Shown in pieces: positions 10,724 through 17,821 of a DNA stretch of 64,000 bases. The notes below the pieces were generated by a model that searched no databases, had not been told where the DNA came from, and worked only from the letters and a program-made list of their open reading frames with translations. Where the stretch lies: positions 1,452,501 through 1,516,500 of the forward strand of contig NZ_CP123622.1 of assembly GCF_029873255.1 (NCBI RefSeq), written 5' to 3'. Origin of the DNA: Pigmentibacter sp. JX0631 (GTDB lineage: Bacteria; Bdellovibrionota_B; Oligoflexia; Silvanigrellales; Silvanigrellaceae). The position numbers were made by a program, and so were the translations under genes. Numbering within the stretch: position 1 is the stretch's first letter; every line of letters starts with the position of its first letter.

Positions 10724-12085
10724 TTAATTTACCTTACCTTCATAGGATGAAATACCTTCAACTTTCCAATGCCCTGAATGAATTACTTTATCTAATTCGA
10801 AATTCTGAGAGCTATTTGCTAGATAGTGAATATTTCTTAAAATTATCAAAGCATCAAAAATTTTTTCTTCTTCATTATAGTCATTGTCTTTTGGTTTTAT
10901 TAAGTCTTCAAAGTAGTCTCTAAATTTACCATTTTTTGAAATATATTTAATAGAATTAAAACTACTATTATTGGATGATGAAAAAGACAAATTTTTTCCG
11001 GTATAAATAACTGGAATAGAAAAAATATTTGCTAAATAATTTAAATCATTTTTATCTTTAAAACTTTCAGGAACTATTATTGAATGAACTAAATCTCTAA
11101 AAATTAATTTTTCAGCGGCTTCTGAAAGGCTACCTTCATCAAGATTAGACTCAATTGGAATAATATTATATTTCACTCCATTAACTGCTGGTGACGCCAA
11201 AAAGCTTGATATAGATCGCAAAATATTTTGATTACTTTCCTGTCTATTTTTATTTATTGGAAGAATTATTCCAATTCTCATTTCTAAAGGGTCATCGCTT
11301 ATTAATTTTATAATTCTTGTTCTAATTTTATCATTTGATAAATTTATACCAAAATTTAATAATAAACTATCTCTATTAGAAATAATATTCTTTTCTAATA
11401 TATTTAGAGCAAGCTGTAAATCACCTTCTTTTATTTTTGCAAGCAAAACATTTTCAATAAAATTTGCTTGAAACTCATTGTCAATATTTTTATCAAAATT
11501 TAGAACTGAAAGCCTTGATTCAATATCTTCTACTTTTATCCTTTTATTTGAAGTATTTAACATATTTACTTCTATAAAATTGTTTTTTTTCATGAGAGCA
11601 AGTAATTGTTTTAAAAAATTTATTTCTTGTTCTTTATTTAATGATATTCTAGAAATTTCAGCAGATATTGCTAAAAATTTTGCTAAATAAATAGGTTGTA
11701 AATTTGGTATCCCAATTTTTTTAATTAAGTTTAAGCCATTTTTATAATCACTTTTCATATAATATAACTGTAACAATGCATATGAACAAATCGAATTCAT
11801 TGCAGAAGGAAGAATATCTTCTACCAAAGATTCTTCTAAATATTTTAGATTGAAATCAATGTTTGCATTACTATTATTTATTAAAGCAACTCTACATTTT
11901 GCTATAGCAATTTCTTTTTTAAGAGAAAAATCATTTGAAATAACATTTTTATAAAACAGTGTAGCCTGTTTAAAATCCTTATTATAAAAAAAAGTCTCAG
12001 CTTTTTCAAAAGATGAGACTTGGCCAACAACTATAAGCGGAAAAAGTATAATAGAAATAATAAAAACTTTACTAGTCTGGAGCAC
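10724..12085 (-). CDS. Secreted LpoA-like protein (TPR-like plus periplasmic-binding fold)
   Basis: A probable periplasmic protein of about 453 residues. The proposed GTG start at 12085 opens a signal peptide (VFIISIILFPLIVVGQ). The longer frame from 12148 would place 21 polar and aromatic residues before it and overlap grpE by 77 bases. After the signal comes a helical TPR-like part (FEKAETFFYNKDFKQA), then from about residue 275 MRIGIILPINKN, the opening of a type I periplasmic binding fold as in penicillin-binding-protein activator LpoA and branched-chain amino-acid binding proteins. The second half appears short. It overlaps the grpE end by about 14 bases, so translational coupling is likely. 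Function beyond the fold is uncertain. Confidence 0.6.
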   Translation of the reverse strand: MLQTSKVFIISIILFPLIVVGQVSSFEKAETFFYNKDFKQATLFYKNVISNDFSLKKEIAIAKCRVALINNSNANIDFNLKYLEESLVEDILPSAMNSICSYALLQLYYMKSDYKNGLNLIKKIGIPNLQPIYLAKFLAISAEISRISLNKEQEINFLKQLLALMKKNNFIEVNMLNTSNKRIKVEDIESRLSVLNFDKNIDNEFQANFIENVLLAKIKEGDLQLALNILEKNIISNRDSLLLNFGINLSNDKIRTRIIKLISDDPLEMRIGIILPINKNRQESNQNILRSISSFLASPAVNGVKYNIIPIESNLDEGSLSEAAEKLIFRDLVHSIIVPESFKDKNDLNYLANIFSIPVIYTGKNLSFSSSNNSSFNSIKYISKNGKFRDYFEDLIKPKDNDYNEEEKIFDALIILRNIHYLANSSQNFELDKVIHSGHWKVEGISSYEGKVN

Positions 12086-12689
12086 CAACTCTAACCATAG
12101 CTGTACGCAATATTCTATCGCCAATTTTATAGCCGGCCATAAATTCATCTATCACAGTTTCCTGAGCATAAGTTGAGTCCACTACTTTTGCAATTGCATT
12201 ATGATATGCAGGGTTAAAAGGAGCATTTTTACCAGGAAGTTTTTCAATTCCATGTTTTTTTACAGTGTCCTGGAATACTTTTGAAACAAGCTGAACACCT
12301 TCAACAATTCCTGCTACTTTTTTCCCTTCTTCAGTTTCAAAGTTTATTTGAGAACTTTCAATGGCAGACATTGCCTTATCAAAGGCATCAATGACAGGAA
12401 GAAGATCTTTCGCAAACTCTTGAATTGCATAAAGACGAGTATCTTGTTTCTCTTTTTCCATACGTTTTCTAGTATTTTCAAAATCAGCGGCTATCCGAAG
12501 CATTCTATCATGCGTTTCAGCTAATTTGGCCTGAGTTGAGGCGCATTCTGCCTCCAAAGCTGCTATTTTCTCAGCTTCTTCACCCAATATTTCAGAAGCA
12601 TTTTCTTCGCCATTTTTATTGGGATCGGAAGTTGTATCACCAGATTGAACTTCTTCGGACGTGTAACTTATTTTATTGTGTTTTAACAT
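12072..12689 (-). CDS. grpE: Nucleotide exchange factor GrpE
   Basis: Exchange factor that releases ADP from DnaK. The acidic N-terminus (GEENASEILGEEAEKIAALE) leads into a long coiled coil ending with ADFENTRKRMEKEKQD. The beta-domain contains the family core NPAYHNAIAKV and ends in GYKIGDRILRTAMVRVG. The 205-residue length is normal. GAGGGAA precedes the ATG. Unlike the common hrcA-grpE-dnaK-dnaJ layout it has no chaperone partner next door; it is followed by the LpoA-like gene. It diverges from serS across 179 bases. Confidence 0.95.
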   Translation of the reverse strand: MLKHNKISYTSEEVQSGDTTSDPNKNGEENASEILGEEAEKIAALEAECASTQAKLAETHDRMLRIAADFENTRKRMEKEKQDTRLYAIQEFAKDLLPVIDAFDKAMSAIESSQINFETEEGKKVAGIVEGVQLVSKVFQDTVKKHGIEKLPGKNAPFNPAYHNAIAKVVDSTYAQETVIDEFMAGYKIGDRILRTAMVRVGAPD

Positions 12690-12868
12690 ATTTTATTCCC
12701 TCATCTAGATTATCTTTCACGATCTAAACTGTGATCGTTAAGAGTTTAAACACCGAAAAGCAGTGGTCAACAATAAAAATTTTGAATATAAGCATTTGGT
12801 ACTTGAAAAGTCTTTACCTCTTTATAAGAATGAACAGCGTTTAGGCTTTATTACAGGAAAGGCTTGTT

Positions 12869-14137
12869 ATGCTTGATCCAAAATTTATTAGAGATAATTT
12901 AGAAGAAATAGCTATCGCAGCTAAAAACAAACGCTTTGATTTTAATCCAAATTATTTCAAAGAGTTATACGAAAAAAGGTTGCAACTAATTAAAGATACT
13001 GAAGAATTAAGAAGCAAAAGAAATTCTGGATCAGATGCTGTTAAAAAGGCGAAGAGTAAAGAAGAAAGAGAAATCCTAGTATCTGAGATGAGAAAAATGG
13101 GGCCTTTGCTTGAAGAAGCCGAGAAAAACCTTAGAGAAATAGAAGCTGACTTTGAAAAACTTTTATTAGCGATTCCAAGCATTCCTTCTTCAGACACACC
13201 AGTTGGAGCCTCAGATGCTGATAATGTTGAAATTAGAAAAGTTGGAAATATTCCACATTTTTCTTTTCAAACAAAAGACCATATAGAGTTAGGCAAATCT
13301 TTGGGTATTATTGATTTTGAACGCGGAGCAAATATAGCCGGAAGTAGAAGTTACTTTCTTCTTGGAGCAGGGGCTGAACTGGAAAGAGCTGTTCATTCCT
13401 TAGCTTTAGATCTTTTAAAATCTAGAGGTTACAAACAACTGTCGGTCCCAGTATTAGTAAGAACTTCAGCTATGCAAGGTACCGGTTATCTTCCAGGTGG
13501 AGCTGATCAAGCATATTTTGTGGAAAAAGACGATATGTGGCTTGTAGGAACGTCTGAGGTTCCATTAGCGAGCTACCATCAAAATGAAATTTTGGAAGAA
13601 CAAAGTTTACCAATAAAATATTGCGCTTGGTCTACATGTTTTAGAAGAGAAGCAGGAGCTGCCGGAAAAGACACAAAAGGTCTATATCGAGTGCATCAGT
13701 TTCAAAAAATTGAGCAAGTTGTAATTTGTGAACCAAAGATTGAAACTAGTGACAAATTGCATGCTGAATTGTTAAAAAATGCTGAAGATCTTCTACAGTT
13801 ACTTGAATTACCGTACAGAGTTGTACAAGTCTGCACAGGAGATTTAGGGCAAGGTCAAGTTAAAAAGAATGATGTAGAAACCTGGATGCCAAGCCGTAAT
13901 AATTATGGTGAAACGCATAGCTGCTCAAGTTTCTATGATTTTCAGGCAAGAAGATTGAAAATTCGTACTAAAGATTCCAATGGAAAATTACAGTATTGTT
14001 TTACTTTGAATAATACAGCAATCGCAACTCCAAGAGTGCTCATTCCACTAATTGAAAATCATCAAACAGTTGATGGAAGAATAAAAATACCAAAAGCTCT
14101 GCAAAAATATATGAATGGAGCAGAATACATTGGTTAA
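12869..14137 (+). CDS. serS: Seryl-tRNA synthetase
   Basis: Charges tRNA-Ser (and tRNA-Sec if present) with serine. The N-terminal arm at about residues 30-100 is the long antiparallel coiled coil that grips the tRNA. Motif 2 appears as TCFRREAGAAGKDTKGLYRVHQF and motif 3 as LNNTAIATPRVLIPLIENHQ. The TSEVPLASYH segment is typical. At 422 residues it is full length. AGGAAAGG lies upstream of the ATG. An 84-residue protein follows 13 bases later. Confidence 0.97.
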   Translation: MLDPKFIRDNLEEIAIAAKNKRFDFNPNYFKELYEKRLQLIKDTEELRSKRNSGSDAVKKAKSKEEREILVSEMRKMGPLLEEAEKNLREIEADFEKLLLAIPSIPSSDTPVGASDADNVEIRKVGNIPHFSFQTKDHIELGKSLGIIDFERGANIAGSRSYFLLGAGAELERAVHSLALDLLKSRGYKQLSVPVLVRTSAMQGTGYLPGGADQAYFVEKDDMWLVGTSEVPLASYHQNEILEEQSLPIKYCAWSTCFRREAGAAGKDTKGLYRVHQFQKIEQVVICEPKIETSDKLHAELLKNAEDLLQLLELPYRVVQVCTGDLGQGQVKKNDVETWMPSRNNYGETHSCSSFYDFQARRLKIRTKDSNGKLQYCFTLNNTAIATPRVLIPLIENHQTVDGRIKIPKALQKYMNGAEYIG

Positions 14138-14150
14138 TAAGGGATAAAAA

Positions 14151-14405
14151 ATGCTTGCTTGTATCTGGGATTACTATGGTTCTTCTGCTTTAGGAACGGC
14201 CGAACATTTTGAAAAACATTTGCACGAATTTATTACAGCAAAAAAGGTGATAATAAAGCAAACAGGAGTAGTAAGTAAAGATACACAAGCATTTGTTTGG
14301 TGCGCCGGATTAAAAGCAGATTTAGAACTTATTATTTCAATTTTAAAGCCCAAATATTTTATTGAAGAAAAAGATTTTAAAAATTTTGAGATCTATCTAA
14401 AGTAA
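14151..14405 (+). CDS. Small conserved-looking protein of unknown function behind serS
   Basis: An 84-residue protein that I do not recognise. It has an RBS (AAGGGAT) and starts 13 bases after serS, so it is probably co-transcribed. There is no signal peptide or membrane segment. Composition looks like a compact alpha/beta domain: an N-terminal strand with LACIWDYYGSSALG, a helix rich in His (AEHFEKHLHEF), a strand KVIIKQTGVV, and a C-terminal FIEEKDFKNFEIYLK. The alternating Cys/His do not form a clear metal motif. Its place next to serS hints at translation, but that is only inference. Confidence 0.7.
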   Translation: MLACIWDYYGSSALGTAEHFEKHLHEFITAKKVIIKQTGVVSKDTQAFVWCAGLKADLELIISILKPKYFIEEKDFKNFEIYLK

Positions 14406-14421
14406 TTCTTTAAACTTGTAA

Positions 14422-14435
14422 GCCAAATTTTTGGC
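14422..14435. terminator. Short hairpin after the serS operon
   Basis: GCCAAA/TTTGGC-type symmetry (GCCAAATTTTTGGC) lies 17 bases after the small gene's stop. The stem is short and the following ATCTCATTG is not a T-run, so this is a weak terminator candidate. Confidence 0.3.
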
Positions 14436-14504
14436 AATCTCATTGTTCTTGTAAATTATTAATTTAAAAACATAAAATTATATTATTTTAAATTGGAGTT
14501 TTAA

Positions 14505-15500
14505 ATGAAAAATATATTCGTCCAATTCTTCGTTACTTTATTCTGTGTTTTTATAATTGAAAATGTTTTCCCGTCTTCGAAAGATATTGTTGTCATAGAA
14601 AGCTATAGCAAAAGTCACAAGTGGGATACTGATTACTGCAAAGCTTTATCTGAAAAGCTTGGGAAAAAATATAAACTCACTTTTTTTGAAATGGATACTA
14701 AAAGAATTCCCAAAACTGAACATGAAAAAATGGCTGCAAAGGCATGGGAATTGATTCAACAAATAAAACCAATTTTAGTTATTCTTGGTGATGATGCTGC
14801 CCTAAAATTTGTAGGCCCCAACCTTGAAAATAATAAAATACGTTCAGTGTATTTAGGTATTAACAATAATCCAAGAGCATATTTTGAGAATGCTCCTAAG
14901 TATTTAACTGGAATTTTAGAAAGACCTCTAATTCGAAGATCTGCTCTTTTCATAAAAGAAATTATTCCAACTGCAAAAAATGTACTTATTATGTTTGATA
15001 GCGATAGAACCTCTGAAATAGTATATGAAGACTTTTTTTCCAGCAAACCTTCTGTTGTATTCAGTGGAATAAATTATGATATTTTTTTAAATAAAACTTT
15101 TCTTGAATGGCAAAAACATATAAGCAATGCACCAAAAAAATATGATGCTATTATAACTGGACTTTATCAAAGTATAACAGATAAAAAAGGGAAAAATGCG
15201 GACGAAGATAAAACAATTTCTTGGACATCTCAAAACTCTAAACTTCCTTTGTTTGCTTTTTGGGATGTTACAGTAGGTAAAAACAAAGCACTAGGAGGGC
15301 TTGTTATAACAGGATATACCCAAGGAAAAGCAGCCGCTGAAGTAGCAGAAAAACTTCTAGCCAGTCCAAATTTACTGCCAAGCTCACTTTTTCCAGTTTA
15401 TTTACAAGAAGGTATATTTCTTTTTAGCAATCATGAAGTTAAAAAATTTAATATAAATATCCCTAGTGATATTAAAAAAGATAGTAAATATGTTGATTAA
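14505..15500 (+). CDS. Periplasmic substrate-binding protein, ABC_sub_bind type
   Basis: A 331-residue secreted protein. Residues 1-24 form a signal peptide (FVQFFVTLFCVFIIENVFPSS). The mature part resembles the ABC transporter substrate-binding family PF04392: VVIESYSKSHKWDTDYCKAL at the start, then ILVILGDDAALKFVGP and, near the C-terminus, LGGLVITGYTQGKAAAEVAEKLL, which is the characteristic ending. TTGGAG sits ahead of the ATG. No permease or ATPase gene is next to it, so it may be an orphan receptor or serve a sensor kinase. The ligand is unknown. It overlaps the end of the convergent phosphopantetheinyl transferase gene by 4 bases. Confidence 0.8.
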   Translation: MKNIFVQFFVTLFCVFIIENVFPSSKDIVVIESYSKSHKWDTDYCKALSEKLGKKYKLTFFEMDTKRIPKTEHEKMAAKAWELIQQIKPILVILGDDAALKFVGPNLENNKIRSVYLGINNNPRAYFENAPKYLTGILERPLIRRSALFIKEIIPTAKNVLIMFDSDRTSEIVYEDFFSSKPSVVFSGINYDIFLNKTFLEWQKHISNAPKKYDAIITGLYQSITDKKGKNADEDKTISWTSQNSKLPLFAFWDVTVGKNKALGGLVITGYTQGKAAAEVAEKLLASPNLLPSSLFPVYLQEGIFLFSNHEVKKFNINIPSDIKKDSKYVD

Positions 15501-16273
15501 TAGGAATGATCTAAAAAAATAGTTTCATAATCTTGTATTTCTTCTTTCTGAGAAAAAGCCAAAGCGTAATTATCATTAAAATTAACTATATAATTATTCC
15601 ATTTTGAAAAATTTGATTCTTGATCACAATCAGCTAAATTTAAAATTTTAGGCTGTAATGATTTATTGTTCAAAATACTTAACAAATTAGGAGAAAAAAA
15701 CAATCCAACCCCAATCCCCTTTAAAATTGCTTCTTTTAATGACCAAACTTGATAAAAATAATTTACTTTATCTTGAAATAATAGTAATTTATTAAAGTAT
15801 TGCTCTTCATAATCAGAAAATATTTGAGACTTTAAGGATTCGAAATCAACTAAAGTATCTTTATATTCAATATCAATTCCTATTTCATTAATAAAAGATA
15901 TACCTATTGCCAAATATTCTTTAGAGTGAGATATATTAAAAAATATTTTTTTATTAAATTTATCTATATTAACAAAAGGTTTTTTATATTTACCAGAATA
16001 GAATTCAATTAATTTATAACTTAAATTTAATTCACTAGAAAGTATTTTTTTTATAAAAATTCTTGTCATTAAATACCTGATTGTATCATTTAAAAATAAA
16101 AACTTTTCCGCTTTTATTATTTCATCATCGTTAATATATTCATTAAAATTATTTTTTAATACAATGTTAAACATAAAATTCTTAAACTCAAATTCACTAT
16201 TTTTGAGAAATGGATTCGTATTTAAATATGGTAATTTTATAATAAATATTTTAGACTGTAATAAATTCTTCAC
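15497..16273 (-). CDS. 4'-phosphopantetheinyl transferase superfamily protein (Sfp type)
   Basis: Expected to transfer phosphopantetheine from CoA to a serine of a carrier protein. The double-domain Sfp layout is visible: FFNISHSKEYLAIGI, then the metal-binding GIDIEYKD, and YQVWSLKEAILKGIGVGL, matching the W-x-x-K-E-A motif. The 258-residue length fits Sfp rather than the shorter AcpS. It starts 3 bases after the ammonia-lyase gene, in one operon with it and the sulfur-enzyme fusion. No carrier protein, ketosynthase or NRPS gene is in the window, so its partner is elsewhere. Confidence 0.88.
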   Translation of the reverse strand: MKNLLQSKIFIIKLPYLNTNPFLKNSEFEFKNFMFNIVLKNNFNEYINDDEIIKAEKFLFLNDTIRYLMTRIFIKKILSSELNLSYKLIEFYSGKYKKPFVNIDKFNKKIFFNISHSKEYLAIGISFINEIGIDIEYKDTLVDFESLKSQIFSDYEEQYFNKLLLFQDKVNYFYQVWSLKEAILKGIGVGLFFSPNLLSILNNKSLQPKILNLADCDQESNFSKWNNYIVNFNDNYALAFSQKEEIQDYETIFLDHSY

Positions 16274-16276
16274 AAA

Positions 16277-17788
16277 CTACCTATAGTTTTCAAAAATGAA
16301 ATCTCTTGCAATTTTTATATCGTCCGAAAAAAATCTGTCGCTTTCATAAAACTCAATCTTTGTTCTTAAGTTTTTGTAGATACTTAAAAGTTTTCCTGAA
16401 AATTTCTTAATATTTCTTAAATCACATGCTTGTAAAGCTGCAAGAAATTCAATTGCAACAACATAAGCCGCATTTTCTGTCATATCTAACAATCTATAGG
16501 CAGCATGAGTAGCCATACTAACATGATCTTCCTGATTTGCAGAAGTTGGAATACTATCAACTGAACAAGGAAATGATTTTGATTTATTTTCACTTACCAA
16601 TGCTGCAGCAGTTACTTGAGCTATCATAAATCCCGAATTTAATCCACTATTATTAACTAAAAAAGGCGGTAAACCACTTAAATTCGAGTCTAGTAAGATT
16701 GAAATTCTTCTTTCAGATAGTGATGAAATTTCTGTACAAATAATAGCCAATATGTCTGCAGCGATAGCTACAGGCTCAGCATGAAAATTTCCGCCGGAAA
16801 GAAACTCATTCGATTCAAAAATTGAAATTGGATTATTTGTTACAGCATTTGCTTCTATTTCTAAGGTTTTTTCAATAGCATTTAATTGCTCAAAACAAGC
16901 ACCTAATACTTGTGGAAGACATCGAAAAGAATAAGGATCCTGAATTCTACCAGATTTATTTAAACACTCAATTTCTATCCCGTCAGCAAGAAGATTACGC
17001 ATTTTTTCAGCAATTATTATTTGCCCTTGGTGACCTCTTAATTCATGTATTCTTTTATCAAATGGTTCTGTATTGCCTTCAATAGCTATGAGGGAAAAAG
17101 CGCTTGCTTCTAAACATGCTGACATAATTGTTTGTGTTTTAAATAGAGATATTAAGGCAATTGCTGTCGATACTTGCGTCCCATTTAACAATGATAACCC
17201 TTCAAGCGGTTGCATTTCTAATTTGACTAACTTGCACTCCTCTAAAGCCTGTGACGCAGAAATTATTTTTCCATTTTTTCTAACACTTCCAATCCCTATT
17301 AATGGGGCAACCAAATGAGCTAACGGCGCTAAATCACCAGAAGCGCCTACTGATCCTTTAACTGGAACACAAGGGTAATATTCTTTATTAATTAAAGTTA
17401 AAAGAGAGTCTAAAACCTCAAAACGTATTCCAGAATATCCCCTTGCTAAACTAGAAATTTTCATTAACGCTATTAATCTTACTGACGAATCATCAAAAAA
17501 TTCACCAACTCCTGTGCAATGCGATTTAATTAGGTTATGTTGCAAAGTTGTTAAATCTTTTAATTCTATCCTAGTAGATGCTAATTTACCAAACCCAGTA
17601 TTCACTCCATAAACACTTTTTAAACTATTATTACTTAACAAATTTTTTATATTTTCTACTGACTGATTCATCGAAGTTTTTGCTTCACTACAAAGAACAT
17701 ATTTTTCATATTTACCAAAGTAAATATCTTTTAAATTTGAAATACATAGTTTACCTGGATTAATTATAAAATTATTGCTATTATTCAT
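16277..17788 (-). CDS. hutH: Aromatic amino acid ammonia-lyase, histidine-type
   Basis: Removes ammonia from an aromatic amino acid using an MIO cofactor made from Ala149-Ser150-Gly151 in GSVGASGDLAPLAH. Tyr60 in VYGVNTGFG is the expected catalytic tyrosine. The substrate-selectivity pair in HNLIKSHCTGVG is Ser89-His90, as in histidine ammonia-lyases, which points to histidine-to-urocanate rather than tyrosine. The 503-residue length matches HutH. No hutU, hutI or hutG is adjacent. Instead it lies between the sulfur-enzyme fusion (33 bases upstream) and the phosphopantetheinyl transferase (3 bases downstream). Tyrosine ammonia-lyase remains possible, since such enzymes occur in pigment clusters. 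Confidence 0.85.
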   Translation of the reverse strand: MNNSNNFIINPGKLCISNLKDIYFGKYEKYVLCSEAKTSMNQSVENIKNLLSNNSLKSVYGVNTGFGKLASTRIELKDLTTLQHNLIKSHCTGVGEFFDDSSVRLIALMKISSLARGYSGIRFEVLDSLLTLINKEYYPCVPVKGSVGASGDLAPLAHLVAPLIGIGSVRKNGKIISASQALEECKLVKLEMQPLEGLSLLNGTQVSTAIALISLFKTQTIMSACLEASAFSLIAIEGNTEPFDKRIHELRGHQGQIIIAEKMRNLLADGIEIECLNKSGRIQDPYSFRCLPQVLGACFEQLNAIEKTLEIEANAVTNNPISIFESNEFLSGGNFHAEPVAIAADILAIICTEISSLSERRISILLDSNLSGLPPFLVNNSGLNSGFMIAQVTAAALVSENKSKSFPCSVDSIPTSANQEDHVSMATHAAYRLLDMTENAAYVVAIEFLAALQACDLRNIKKFSGKLLSIYKNLRTKIEFYESDRFFSDDIKIARDFIFENYR

Positions 17789-17821
17789 AGAACCCTCATT
17801 ATATATTTCGCTTTTTTATTA

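Noticed and set aside
12086-12148. Upstream start of the LpoA-like gene inside grpE
   Set aside because: It would place 21 residues in front of a signal peptide and overlap grpE by 77 bases; the GTG at 12085 is more consistent.
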